This document shows, piece after piece, positions 21,601 to 28,965 of a DNA stretch of 45,009 nucleotides. The notes below the pieces were generated by a model that had not been told where the DNA came from, did no database searches, and saw only the letters and a program-made list of their open reading frames with translations. The DNA is from Leishmania infantum JPCM5 (taxonomy: Eukaryota > Euglenozoa > Kinetoplastea > Trypanosomatida > Trypanosomatidae). The stretch spans positions 1,502,501-1,547,509 of the forward strand of contig NC_009416.2 in NCBI RefSeq assembly GCF_000002875.2, in the 5' to 3' direction. The position numbers and the translations under genes were made by a program. Positions within the stretch are counted from its first letter, which is position 1. Every line of letters begins with the position of its first letter.

Positions 21601-22137
21601 GAGCTGATCCCTGGCTTTGCGGAGAGCGTCGAGTGGCTGGACAGCGACGACAACGACGAGGTGGCCGCGCAGCAGCGGCGCACCATTGCCGAGCGGTGCC
21701 TCGTGCACTCGATGGATGAGCAGCTTAGCGCCATCCGCAGCGGCCTCTGGAAAACCCTTTCGCGCCGCGTTGTGCGATGCTTGTCATGGAGGGATCTAGA
21801 ACATTTGGTGTGCGGCGAGAGCAACCTCACGCTGCAGGATTTGCAACGGTACATCCGCGTGCAGCTGACGGGGAGCCGCGAGGCGCACTTCTGGCAAATC
21901 GTTGAGCAGCTCTCGATGGAGCAGAGAGCCTCGCTGATCTGCTTCGCCTCTGGACAGCGCCGACTGCCACTGATCCGACCCATCACAGTGGCTGAGAACA
22001 ACGAAAGCGTCGACTACCTTCCCCGCGCTCAGGCGTGCGGGTCACTGATCACCATTCCGCAGTACACGTCACTGGAAATGTTCAAGGAAAAGCTCCTTAT
22101 GGCGCTTCAGCACCAGATGGAGATGGAGCTGGCGTGA
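9691..22137 (+). CDS. Giant HECT E3 ubiquitin ligase with SPRY-like and ZZ domains
   Basis: 4148 residues from the ATG at 9691 (MSFAGIDNW). The frame opens 56 codons earlier, but that part overlaps the pyrimidine tract and splice acceptor. Visible order: beta-propeller-like strands near 350-450 (GVQRFCVSPNQQYLATVGS); a LamG/concanavalin-like segment near 500-620; a SPRY domain around 1631 (YYYEVKINSP); two related beta-sandwich segments near 2031-2110 and 2408-2495; a ZZ zinc finger at 2528-2570 (CDGC, CNEC, CSSC, then HSNHSF); a second clear SPRY around 3507 (YYYEVTLP); and a C-terminal HECT domain. The HECT domain has DMGGPYRQLW, and the catalytic Cys is Cys4116 in LPRAQACGSLITIPQY. HECT enzymes take ubiquitin from an E2 onto this Cys and pass it to substrates; the SPRY and ZZ modules probably bind substrates. 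The layout recalls HERC1-like giants, but I see no RCC1 repeats. The reading frame is intact over 12.4 kb. Confidence 0.93.
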   Translation: MSFAGIDNWIGPLPGLRSTPPLQITLLGDTATATSAGDTVPARSTTYEAQYVECAPYQKGTMCIQDPGGESKGAMELDTVPLSQLYATGYRMYRKKHQPDSKQNFTLPTSPPDFDGDAPIDPQTVARHVRSLANAYNSVTPTPPPFLIYEQVILDAQDTLKMTTEESNQSTVLRNDEARNSPALHTADNSIGDLFVYSSTFGSQLQSDALMMSVSLLNGMQAHVRSLQLLYQRLLSDANLSRALAPSVVKELLTQLDISVREATPPSAQVMERCSIAGLLVGRRHQLDEVLRYADILEHLTITSASIVPVAVPHAREIVQSFSLHAADICPITSPIDCFQDEPIKMKMVLGEGTGVQRFCVSPNQQYLATVGSQKVMMLNLSTGSLHAERELPEVVSGCWNATFSEDSTHLICTDASGLRHAVLTTDLATKEDRTTDCVSLVTDYHKGVLETTPSPLLPSGSAASLHMLEANAKAYTASFSRPFPDSVDCFSLCAHVYNDCAGTLIHIVPDTGESLSVEVSGNLLRLRQGSSVCRGVLPSTSQWYFLHAHWCRGVWAVSVNFSIVELSGPHYTQSQTMKIKMVECLRCTGHFGSMALWSGSNGPATVRRFFQERLVDSSVSPLFVLPMDEGTGMWLKETVGRQCLSLNTKSFTWDSSVVVPVATTNLSAVPLDDRALLSGRVLKSAYRIFVMLPPAEKGSDDLVAEVDRESNRIVRVYQCPRSCSENAYAILGDESELLVYQQRFSTFSSVRLFTRRRMEKELALCNPSEACPCVGSAPWLLQEIYRRIYTESYELERVLPENSPLSFCTLSSLAQALRLVKSSTPPLKVLAFMSLTLVHFRRLATLNDTRISDIAASLKASCSTIMELFTEKAFLEVTLKLYRVATAWSLTVEDQAEMLLHMDSGEQASLQWSYFSRERVHTVIRHIVQHRPEYIVSAARNLLHQCEREAVSDPGEPKSATHLMTSFVLAVMTTLHTHAAGKSQAYASQLLELFVDYMFRCKSLFIPARVDEQPNSVLLTGVLPLLVTVANVCPAAVSAVTQEHLLELCDRLRAVQTSPEQVVGFSTREAYDMYVPNKEDNGIWRLCLDFSTARSVSLIKEASSPPVFVVQSDAQNGKPDNTVMDESSSFKKLDGGVLHIHGRGENSFTAIAQYEFLLDVSLASVMREAILRVLLAAAAELMQKPPTSSEIVIAPLFRYGLTTSVLTAHNVHTHGVPHENIFDFPLRVLEDRDEGKEFVDEVSKAMRGSILPSMRPAIRALLSILLHCGLTRGQAEDELKLRWFSGEWSTKLQGTTKTQTIVFLTSLARWMMECVFFEGDGATPMCGRRTSVRLENSLNGSRSLSERRGSTSSRRSVVKLSSQNDSLEQVRVLLAKGITPLMIQEDLISRARAAQNIEKGLQLLSRLLQIDPANLTEDFLTRALRVLYAFTCTDNCQHFTEVLCGAGVDAETAVRRAFHGALHSFFAVLKRSSSTVGYRAALTQKAFQGRALMLFHAILCLPWDEADCEEFKRSFETDNDILKFLDSQMGSPTALAALTSPWRLRHEASRPAEDVTADQEQAVRTELLGAADFTSLSRVFPNGFSVVIPTIQTARSQFGVVMEKGSGAAVLVRADEGWQLNWKEGVPRVYYYEVKINSPIDKFDVGVQLPRTELAVRGEDLFLSYSSLGDVHWGEQAQLPPFTEGDTVGCGIVATSRLLFYTLNGRFLSFAGRVNVPTNANADSALLYPVISFDDRSMVRVVVNFGIVPFAYDYRQLHPALTIEKGPTWYRITSTAEMVLHYLTARVCAVQESKSHSARGALTQVCDVVCRHVNSVTSSLMNIGIGGSSNSNSTTRVQQAVALTVAEYSIMVLISTIRHIATHGILLSEHISNMVFDAVSILMLLPLHSVQIATIGLLPDVIVHVKEVPDGKAAGNLVSTLFENANCATDSEDVIPFVPMWCECDASAMAIVNVQNAHMLQDAQRSIVLGNVLPRTGMVSFSVKVVRRNMSKGHSLKGGYFIGVSVAGLSPLTPTSNSQSWKAVNPPIVWAIQDTSPQLPHATNPTVKLNNFQRTFGNADVIRVVVDRDKRCIDFYREGEFLKTLFSNIPEDIDLVPFVQLYNDDAAAAISAGTMTAPITGPMLLGAASADVLRSMLTLDPFQCLVAQRLCEELSFQRFPKVTLLIFKSVPDPRLLQLRSSVGEEVTVTVSRLNDLRCKFTLGDKANYEHLYNMRTPAKPRTVCTFDIILPTSRLTGLSRCIDHLIAAAERMVVPRITVEALCCTEQDERCKIVLEEKDHWDFLFHGLRVGSFITVLRRLPSITAMHAPPIPHDYTFSAALSNPGFVLPSHYCGRLATVPTGAKGVSTPFIAIAEPAIPTGAKVSIRCQLIRGNQGQILGGGYYFGVCTPSFHWKHKDLNAHTGEVWALHDMDDSPWRLRHLRPDATFPVAAEPRCIIVSGDIIRLYIDRTARVMHAFRTPVNGDEVPLGLIFDNLPADGALYPFVNLFNTDAVAVFLPSNSTAPAIRLPCQKLPYALCTADERKACDGCNSNLGDARVSGRWFKCNECADYTLCSSCFLTCVHSNHSFTMMHGSPIAYSTTTPATVERGMEVTIPATSVMYLRSSGCRMHEAKMNCVAEAVEDNALCAWGLVSQDGSEPFSVVIDTVDGSPLSPDAPVLVGLGPAQEIVQSTRDKLRDKCLANIPTIATYCSDPSLRQPLENRSRDPYGFKRGSRITLKYDAAAGRITISRDWVVVGTKSVALKDSENAVQPIGCFVLLGKKGTTVSVFPERACTLTTTVEEVTGNILKTVGRDGSVWFVTRENCRLPLTPCRGLFQKSSLGYILMDHRLVQCRRQSWDNRLIRVQVLETEEVVSVPLHHYLINESSAISEEWFLCRRDRDEGATVEEGFVMSRLLLILSCLCENESLSHLVSLHQERLLSMTKRLATVNIENDAPVDSLDEIRASVASTANRRRWALEKRHIAPFVPVLNTDERKRRFQNGTLVHTVDSDDVFEVTFRRGESLTVRNTRSEFVSKVSYRNCVPLKQCGGRAWYTRRNGLPCSLYEHTVRLSSPAKASESVRLQDEWLGEVVFARTAKSLTVSLSPHGIGRADIAQGTTEETRLIVVYEHKRYSRVVRLFMRLYSADLECKLEQLVTSSGEGSLAPTRDYQDLVDFLNRAAEPVHDRPVVPGQEMYFGMVGFLDAEGLRLKGVFHCHQGKGGTFTLNSCRRFALLSPVSEKWMVEPLPDCLDASIPPAPHRNMRECTHRLVVLLARHLYLVTCSQIERRPADFLDHIFFFTSHPLADTLVCKDAGTHQLSVMLSEVNIRITDPSVKPWDAISLARLATNSLLLRPEAIHNVREHLLWDCLHGVVTAAHRCGRYHRHEVLRSITAFVQTRLQHTSIYQQLFSTLFSYVERWVVALPEDREIKKDVAAGIDLLLALGSPLDEQMRKIPVAPLHCLIDLWRSVTAEVALPRVVDELHLAIDPESPPVGTLCTFGDYVRQELKVGKVTSTCGTAGKGHYYYEVTLPDRITSAYAIGWGTAVHNEVPGQHVGSDRNSFAYNGTDINTRDGKEEYKIPTESIPGAVVGCLLNMEERTAAWSLNGVVGHFISIPISFTNNTPLFAFASIGTCSGMKVRLRANEFEYAPDGYTDLSGRFARPVVDSYNRDQRSLMDRQPYAFYLHLASFLSDVEDYLDDQAAQNQTASLSQLPEDPYKLFVHAYPLLQSYPPSALQKFAQVIAVTESCMATANNFVDLDEETVTGTLSQAFLSMKGLVRRSFRQRLLVNVAPLEAVSTVPTIFVRVTDLYSTLPRTTESALRHSILAQLYRQIGFLTEEQWAVSPLFKVNLHISGSGHAPVDMGGPYRQLWTFLAFELMQHPDKCYPNSDFHRNPLFVFVNNSQRISLVPDSQANSIYDLNLFTFFGKIMGHSARAKTPLDIDFSPFFWKFLVDDELTIKDFYTHVDSVVEATVRDDNFLLSGVADELIPGFAESVEWLDSDDNDEVAAQQRRTIAERCLVHSMDEQLSAIRSGLWKTLSRRVVRCLSWRDLEHLVCGESNLTLQDLQRYIRVQLTGSREAHFWQIVEQLSMEQRASLICFASGQRRLPLIRPITVAENNESVDYLPRAQACGSLITIPQYTSLEMFKEKLLMALQHQMEMELA

Positions 22138-23422
22138 TCCTTCTCGTGCCTGTACACCGATGCGTTTTTCTATGTTTACGTATCTGCGAGGCACTGCCGC
22201 CGCTCAGTTGTCCTGGCGTCATCGCTTCTCTTTTTATCCCCAACACCCTTCACGAACGGCGCGCTGCTGCTGAGGCGCGGGCCTCGCTCTTCTTTTCTCG
22301 TGCCCTTTCGGTGCTCTTCCCAAGGTGCGCTTGCTTCCGTTTTTATGTTCTGTGCTCATCTGGGTGAGAGAGGCGGCATGGGGATCCCAAAAGATGGCAA
22401 GTGACGCACTCGCCTCGAACGCTGTAACCCAACCTGTGCTCGTGATGTACATGCATGCATGTGCTGCTGCACGCGTGCGTGCACATCAGCAAGGCAAAAG
22501 ATCAGAGCTTGCGCCACTGGCCGCGTGCCTTTGAAAGCCTCTTTTTCATTTGTGATTTCTTGTGCTCTTCCCTCATGCGTTGTCTTCCTGTGTGCTCTCT
22601 GATGTTCTATACCTTTCACCGCAGAGCCGGTGGTGCTCACTCGCACTCTTATCTCTGCACTGCTTTATTTTCTTGCTGGGCTCCATTCATGGCCTGGCAG
22701 CATACGTGTATCTAGGCCTCTCTCTTTTCCGCGGTAGGCTTCTTCACCTTGGACGGGCTTTTCCCGGGCCTCCTTCCGCGCCCCCACCCCGTCCCTCATC
22801 ATCCGCGCCTGTTTTTTGTTTTTATTTGCTCCCTTTCCATGTTGCTTGTGCACTTGTGCGCTACTGCGCCAGTGAGGGGGAGAGTGGAAGTCATACCCAG
22901 TTGAGGCGCTCGCACATGTCGATGGACCGGCGCCCAAGTGCGCCACAGCACCGGGCATCCACAAGGGGTCAAGGAAAGACGTCGGGCACCTCAACGAATG
23001 ACGCAGCGTGCACCAGTTACTGTGACCATTCCACTAATGTGGCCGACCGCATCATTTCTCGACCATCCATCCACCCACCCACGCGCAAAAGAAGCGCCTG
23101 GACAAATCCGCGTCGACGGCCCCTTTGCTTGGCACACTATTGACGAGGTGTGTGCGCGCCTCATACACTCTTCACCCCCGTATTCATATACGCAATACAT
23201 ACTGCTTCTGCCTCCACCATCACTATCTGACTTCTTCTACGGCACGGCGCGCCGTTTGGCTCGCGTGCTCGTTGTCGTGCTCGTGTTTACCCCCTTCCCG
23301 CCGCCCCGGTGTGCGACATATCTGCGCTCTATGTACGTGTGTTCATCCACCAAGTCTTTTTGCCATCTCCTGGCTCACAACTGGCGTCTGGAATAGAGGA
23401 CGTGCGTCACGCGCCTGCTCAG
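22138..23422 (+). other. Intergenic/UTR region, HECT to PPR-PIN gene
   Basis: This is 1.3 kb of CT-rich UTR-like sequence. The open frames in it are low-complexity and carry no domain. I see no RNA gene or repeat family. The presumed splice acceptor for the next gene lies within the last 200 bases but is not clear-cut. Confidence 0.5.
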
Positions 23423-25093
23423 ATGTCTGCGCGCTTCATATCGAGAGCCCCCTCACCGTTCATACTAGCGGCTAGCAGGGCGCAGTCGTGGGTGGACGTG
23501 CTGCGAGCCTACTCCAAGTGCTGCGACTACCTACAAGGAGTCTATCAGCCCACGTGTTTAGAGCTGGAGCACGGCCTGTCGTACATGCCAAACTCACACA
23601 GCACGTCCTTGTTCTACTACGGTCTCATCAAGGCCCCGATAGCCCCTGCTACACCAGACAAGAGTCTCGTCCAGGCAGTGCTGAGACGCTACAAGGAGTG
23701 TGGAAGCGTTGCAGCGCTTCGGCGCGTTATCCAGGAAGATGTGAACAGCGCAACCTTGGAAGGCGCAAGAGGGAAGCTCGCGCTGGCGTCCACTGCTGGT
23801 CTCTGGGAAGCGGCCCTCGAGACCTTGCTGAGTCATCCGCCGCTGATTGACAGCACAGTGCAGCGCCGTGTTGTGCTCTCAACACTGTGCAACAGCAACC
23901 AGTGGCGCTTGGCTCTTGGTGTGCTGTATATGGAACCGAAAGTGGATCTGCACCCCATCATGGTTCGGCCGCTCGTACGATGCTTCGGCCGCCTGCACGA
24001 CCACCACTCTGCACTAAGACTAACAGCGGCAGCCCTGGCGGCTGGACACTCGATGAGCTCGCCTCTTTTCTCGGCGCTTTTGCCGACACTCCAGGAGACG
24101 GGAAAGTGGCAGCTAGCTCTGCATGTAGCGCACAAGCTGCAGCTACTTTCAGCCACACGGGCGGAAGCGCGCACCAACGTATCGATCTACAATCAGCTGG
24201 TGGACTGCCTCTACGAAGCCGACGTCTACGCGGCCTTTCCCCTGGAGGATGTGATTCAACAAATCGTGGATCGCATGCGTCCCCGAGAGTTGGAGGAGAG
24301 GCATAGGAAAAGCCGAGCAAAGCAGTTCCGGCTGCATTCACCGGTAGATGTCTTCCAGCAGTTTCAGAGCGTTCTTATGGCACTGACAACCGTGTACAGC
24401 AAGGCCATGGGTGTGCCTCGCTGGTATTCTCGCTCCATCGGCAGCGTTGTAGACAGCGCCTTGCAGAAGAACACGGCTCTCCTTGTGCTTGACACGAACT
24501 TTTTGCTGCAGTTAGTGAAGAAACAGCTGCCGCTCGAGCACTTCTACGCGTACATGAAGCAGCAGTATCCGAATCTGCGACAGTACCACTTTTCCACGGT
24601 GGTCGTTCCCTTCACTACCGTGTCCGAAGCTCACGCGCACATCTGGGGCCCGAAAGAGCACTTCCCCGTCGATGTGCGAAAGCTGTTATGGTCACGGGCT
24701 GTGAGCCTGCTCCAGCAGCCCAATGTGTACGTCTTGTCCATTGCTGGAGAGTACCCGTGCTCTTCCCTGAACATCATCCCGCGGCTGGCATATCGGACAA
24801 TGCCCGGCAACGTTGCCGGCGCTTTTCAGCGCGATCCTGACCTTCGAATTTTGAGCGTGTGTGCGACGCTCCAGCACTACTTACGAACGGCGAAGGTCAC
24901 CGAGAACTTGGGAGGATCAACGGTGCCAGAGGGTGTGGCCCTCTTCTCGCTACTCAAGTATCATGTGCGGCGCTACTGCAACACAGTGAAGGGGCCCTGT
25001 GTGGACCGCTTGCTTCTCTGCACCTTGGACAAGCGGATGTCACGCGGTGCTGTACAGATGGGCGTACGAGTGTTCCCTTGCTTGTCCCCCTAG
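23423..25093 (+). CDS. PPR-like helical-repeat protein with C-terminal PIN-type nuclease domain
   Basis: 556 residues from the ATG at 23423. The start MSARFISRAPSPFILAASRA looks like a mitochondrial presequence (basic, Ser/Ala-rich, no acids). The frame runs 38 codons further upstream without coding character. Residues about 100-290 are paired amphipathic helices of pentatricopeptide type (for example NQWRLALGVLY, GKWQLALHVAHKL, VSIYNQLVDCLYEAD). From about 350 the protein switches to a PIN-like fold with the expected acidic residues: Asp357 in VLDTNFLL, Glu402 in TVSEAHAH, Asp473 in PDLRILSVCATL, Asp536 in LCTLDKRMSRGA, then MGVRVF. PIN domains are metal-dependent ribonucleases. The inferred role is sequence-guided cleavage or trimming of RNA, probably in the mitochondrion, where kinetoplastid PPR proteins mostly act. 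It is not a PRORP-type RNase P: the NYN motifs of that family are absent. Confidence 0.72.
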   Translation: MSARFISRAPSPFILAASRAQSWVDVLRAYSKCCDYLQGVYQPTCLELEHGLSYMPNSHSTSLFYYGLIKAPIAPATPDKSLVQAVLRRYKECGSVAALRRVIQEDVNSATLEGARGKLALASTAGLWEAALETLLSHPPLIDSTVQRRVVLSTLCNSNQWRLALGVLYMEPKVDLHPIMVRPLVRCFGRLHDHHSALRLTAAALAAGHSMSSPLFSALLPTLQETGKWQLALHVAHKLQLLSATRAEARTNVSIYNQLVDCLYEADVYAAFPLEDVIQQIVDRMRPRELEERHRKSRAKQFRLHSPVDVFQQFQSVLMALTTVYSKAMGVPRWYSRSIGSVVDSALQKNTALLVLDTNFLLQLVKKQLPLEHFYAYMKQQYPNLRQYHFSTVVVPFTTVSEAHAHIWGPKEHFPVDVRKLLWSRAVSLLQQPNVYVLSIAGEYPCSSLNIIPRLAYRTMPGNVAGAFQRDPDLRILSVCATLQHYLRTAKVTENLGGSTVPEGVALFSLLKYHVRRYCNTVKGPCVDRLLLCTLDKRMSRGAVQMGVRVFPCLSP

Positions 25094-25980
25094 GCTTGCA
25101 GCACCACGGTGTTTTGTGCCGTATTTGTCCACCTCCCGTGCACCTGTGAGGCGGCGCTGGGCACCGGATACGATGCCGACATTTTGTCATGGATGTGCCC
25201 CTCTGCTCTCTGTAGCGCTGTGTCTTTGTGCCTCTTCAATCTCTACGCAAGTGCTTGGCGGCATTCGAGTGCGGCTCGTCCGGTACTGCTGTCTCGCGCC
25301 TCTCCCTCACAGTCTTCCTCGCGCTGCCTACCTACCCTGACGGCGGGAATCTCATCTGCCCCTCTTACTCTCTCACAGAACAACAGCAGCAACAAATCAG
25401 TCCTTTCTAATGCACAATACAGAGCCGTCACGCGCTCCGAAAGCACAACGCACCGAGCCGCTCCCCGCTCCCTTTCCGCTCTCCGTTACCGCTGTATCTG
25501 CAGCCCCTACACGCGCTTGACGTGGGCAACGAGAATCGGAGAGCACGTCGACAAGCTGACGGGCAGCTAGCCCGGTGGTGTGCATAACAGCGAATCGGCA
25601 CGCTGTACCCGCTGGCTTTTTCCACGGAACCGAGCGGGACCGCTGACGTCGCGCGTGCCTTTACATGCCTCTCACGCTCTTCACAAACGAACGTTTCGGT
25701 GTGCCTTGTGCGCGCTCTCCTCGCTCCACTATCTTTCTTGCTTCCATATTTCCTGAGGACACATGTGCTATTCCACGCCCCCCCCCCCTCACCGACCCAC
25801 ACACATGCATGCCCGCGCGCTGAGAACAACAAGAAAAAAGAACGTCGATTCGCCGTGACCGGTGCAGCTCTGCCACATTTCTGCGACTAACCTTTGCCAT
25901 CCGTATGCCGATGACCTGCTGCACAGACTTCGCTACGACGCCTCATCGTTCTCGTTAACGCGCGAAGTCAATCGCTTAGT
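25094..25980 (+). other. Intergenic/UTR region, PPR-PIN to CstF-77-like gene
   Basis: This is 0.9 kb of sequence with CT-rich tracts (near 25700-25790, including a run of C at about 25780) and no recognisable gene, RNA or repeat. Confidence 0.5.
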
Positions 25981-28965
25981 ATGTCTGAGATTGACGATCT
26001 GGTGCGACGCCTTCGCAGCCTTACCGGGTACGTGGTTGCGACTCCTGCTCCTTCTCCAACTCCCGTCGCTGCTGCACCAGTAGAGAAGCAAGTCGGTGAA
26101 GAGAGTCTTCTCATCTTACAACAGTCTCTGCGGCGCCACCCTTGCTTTGCTGTGTTTGGTCTCTCGCGAGCAGAGCTGGAGTGCCAGCTTCTACAGCAGC
26201 TCGAGGATGCGGTGAAGGCACCCCTCAGCGTCGCGGGTGAGGCGCCAGAGGCGGTAACCTGGCGAGTTTTTATCAACAACGCTGCCGAGGAGCTCGAGAC
26301 GGAGCGTCTACGTGGTGTTTTCAAGGATGCCGCGCAGAGAATTCATGGTGCCACGGACAAGCTCTTTCGCAGACTTGGCGTCGCCGAGGCTCCTGCTCTT
26401 GATCAGGTGGGAAGCGGATATGCTTGTCCGTGGAACGTGCTCACAGTTCTGGAGAACGGCATCTTTTTCGGCCAGGACGATGCTGTGGAGCTGGAAAAGG
26501 TGCAGTTGGAAGTACCAAACGCAACGGCGTCTATCCTGCAAAACACGAAACGAGTGTACATCAACACGTTCGACACGATGGCGTGGCTGCACCTGCTGCA
26601 CCAGATGATGTCATTTCCTGTATCCGCGGTGCGGGCGGTATGGCACGCGGCACTGTACCACTTCCCGACCGCAGCCCCCCTCGTTTGCGTGTATGTTCGG
26701 TTAGAGATGGCGGCGCTGGCGAAGAAAACTCGGCTGGAGGCCTGCTGCAGCGAGACGGACACCAAGGACGTCTACCAGGCCTGCCTTCGGTTGCTGAACA
26801 CGTTTTACCGCCACCTGCCCTTGGCGTTTTCCTGCGAGCTGTACTCCCTCTTCTTCTCGTTTGCGGCGGAGTACGTGCAGCCAGACAGCGCTTCGCTGGA
26901 TCTACTGTACCGCACCTGCCTGCGCCGCGACGTCGGCATGCTCCCACAAAGCACAGCACTGTGGGTTCAATATTTGAACTGGCGCTCCGCCTCCTTCCGC
27001 GACCATATGCGTCGCCGTGAATGGCGCAAGCGGATGTACAACCGCATCCTCTCCATCCCTCTTGTCGGACTCGATGCCGTGAAGGACGAGTACGATATGT
27101 TTCTCGCCACCGAGTTGCGCGGGCGGGTGGCGCCGGACGAGAGGATTGAGCTGGAGAAGCGACTGGCGCGCGTCAAGACAGAGGCGGACGACCTGTCGCG
27201 ACTCATGTACTTTTTCTACCCCACCGAGTGGGCGCCGGCGACCTCCGCGCATGTGCCGTTTCCCTACACGCTCTATCTCGCGCGCCCCCTCACAGTGGAC
27301 GGCCCCACCGCCTCCCTAAGCCTGAAAGAGTCGGTGCTGTCGCGTATTGAGATGGATTTGTGGAGCCTGTGGTCCACGCTCCTACAGCGCGTTCGCCGGC
27401 CGCTGTTCCCCGGAGCTGGCGGAGAAGTTCTGCACTACAGCCGCTGCCGGAACTTTATGACAATGATGGCGTGCTTCTTTCCGCACCAGGCGACACTGTG
27501 GATGGAGCTGGTCGACTTCTGCGTCCACCAGCAGCCTCTCCTGTCGGACAAAGAGCGCTTCCACACCGTCGCGGCAGCGGTTCACTTGGCGGTTGCTTTT
27601 TGCCGACGGAACTTGTGTGTGCGCCTCTTCGTGGCGCAGGTGTACCACGCCGACCTCGGCGCAACCGAGATGGCGTTCCGGGAGGTGAAGGAGTGCCTGC
27701 TGAACCTGCGTGCCTGGCTGCTCTCCTACGTGCGGAGTGAAGAGGAGGGGGCTGCCGCGGAGGAGGCGTTGGAGAAACTGCAGCACATTACTGTGCTGGC
27801 GGTGAACTATATGCGCATGGGCAATGCGCAGGGAAAGGCTGTGCATGTGCGGTTGGTGGCGCGATTTGTGATGCACCATGTCGACTTCCTCTCGCTGACA
27901 ATGGGGGCACTCCGGAAGCTGCTCAAGTCCGGCGCTATCGCGACACCAGCGCCGTTTCTACACCCCTTTCACCTCTTCTGTGCCCACTGGATTTTGCTGG
28001 AACTTATCCGCAACCGTTGCCCCCGAAGTGCACTCGTCATCCTCCAACAGTGGTGCGAGCATCTCAAGATGATCCTGCGCTCTGGCAAGAGCAAGGAGTG
28101 GAGCTGCGAGGAGTGCGGCGTTGACGAACTGGTACTCGACGCGTGCGCCAACATCCTCACCGCCGATCCGTCCTACGCAGAGGCGGTGGGGACGACGCTA
28201 GGAGACCTCGAGGACGTGGCCGGCAGCGATGGCCTTCAGTCTCAGAATTTCCTCTACGCTGCACGGCAACTGCGCCACCGCTTTTTCCTTCCGTGCACAC
28301 GGCTAGAAAAAGACTACACAAGTGACATCATGCTCATCACGAAGCTACTGCTCCCGCATGCGGCACCGCACCGCTACGACACCGTTCAGTTTCGGTGCCC
28401 GCTACCTCAACGACCACTGCTTTTGCGGGGGGCCGATAAGGCGACGACACCACTGTTGGAGGACACCGCCGCCACGCAGGCTGAGCACCACGACGAGGTA
28501 CAAGCTCCTCGGACCACACCAGCTCACCCGGCGCATACGTTCCCCGAGGAAACACTGTGGTCGTCTTCGGCGGCAATCCGCAACTCGAGCGCACCTGGCC
28601 GGCAAAGGTTTGACCCGGCCCGTCGCGGGCCGTATCCCTCTCGGTTTCGCAATGGGGCTGATGACGCCAATAAGGAGCTCCCAGCAGTGCCCACCGCTCT
28701 CCCAAGCCGACTGGCCATTGTGTCCGAGGCAGTGCAGCTTCCCACTCTGCTGGACTGCCTCGCTTCTGTACGCGAGGGAGTGGGAGAGGCAACTGCGGTG
28801 GAAGGTAAGGCCGCGACGAAGCTGCCCCCGGTGGATCACCTGGAGGAGTTCATCAGACAACTGCCATCCGTGTACGAGTACAACCCTGATATGGAGGAGG
28901 ACGGGCAGGAGGCGTCCACCGACTGGGTGTTTCTTGCACTTCTGAGTTGCGAGGCCTTATCGTGA
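25981..28965 (+). CDS. CstF-77/Rna14-like HAT-repeat protein (mRNA 3'-end processing)
   Basis: 994 residues from the first ATG (MSEIDDLVRR). The body is alpha-helical with half-a-TPR (HAT) patterns. These include WRVFINNAAEELETERLR near 88, AVRAVWHAALYHFP near 216 and LWVQYLNWRSASFRDH near 325. Next comes WRKRMYNRILSIPLVGLDAVKDEY near 345-370, which matches the part of CstF-77 where a residue run of the type 'YxRALxxPxxxxxxxWxxYxxFE' occurs. A basic, Pro-rich stretch (about 835-910) precedes a short conserved-looking C-terminal end (residues about 955-985). CstF-77/Rna14 scaffolds the cleavage and polyadenylation complex. In trypanosomatids polyadenylation is coupled to trans-splicing of the next gene. 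Family assignment rests on the HAT pattern and the mid-region motif; other HAT proteins (Prp6/Prp39/Utp6-like) are the main alternatives. Confidence 0.6.
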   Translation: MSEIDDLVRRLRSLTGYVVATPAPSPTPVAAAPVEKQVGEESLLILQQSLRRHPCFAVFGLSRAELECQLLQQLEDAVKAPLSVAGEAPEAVTWRVFINNAAEELETERLRGVFKDAAQRIHGATDKLFRRLGVAEAPALDQVGSGYACPWNVLTVLENGIFFGQDDAVELEKVQLEVPNATASILQNTKRVYINTFDTMAWLHLLHQMMSFPVSAVRAVWHAALYHFPTAAPLVCVYVRLEMAALAKKTRLEACCSETDTKDVYQACLRLLNTFYRHLPLAFSCELYSLFFSFAAEYVQPDSASLDLLYRTCLRRDVGMLPQSTALWVQYLNWRSASFRDHMRRREWRKRMYNRILSIPLVGLDAVKDEYDMFLATELRGRVAPDERIELEKRLARVKTEADDLSRLMYFFYPTEWAPATSAHVPFPYTLYLARPLTVDGPTASLSLKESVLSRIEMDLWSLWSTLLQRVRRPLFPGAGGEVLHYSRCRNFMTMMACFFPHQATLWMELVDFCVHQQPLLSDKERFHTVAAAVHLAVAFCRRNLCVRLFVAQVYHADLGATEMAFREVKECLLNLRAWLLSYVRSEEEGAAAEEALEKLQHITVLAVNYMRMGNAQGKAVHVRLVARFVMHHVDFLSLTMGALRKLLKSGAIATPAPFLHPFHLFCAHWILLELIRNRCPRSALVILQQWCEHLKMILRSGKSKEWSCEECGVDELVLDACANILTADPSYAEAVGTTLGDLEDVAGSDGLQSQNFLYAARQLRHRFFLPCTRLEKDYTSDIMLITKLLLPHAAPHRYDTVQFRCPLPQRPLLLRGADKATTPLLEDTAATQAEHHDEVQAPRTTPAHPAHTFPEETLWSSSAAIRNSSAPGRQRFDPARRGPYPSRFRNGADDANKELPAVPTALPSRLAIVSEAVQLPTLLDCLASVREGVGEATAVEGKAATKLPPVDHLEEFIRQLPSVYEYNPDMEEDGQEASTDWVFLALLSCEALS

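Noticed and set aside
23423..25093. Protein-only RNase P (PRORP)
   Set aside because: The C-terminal motifs are those of a PIN domain; the NYN-type motif and zinc-site cysteines of PRORP are not seen.
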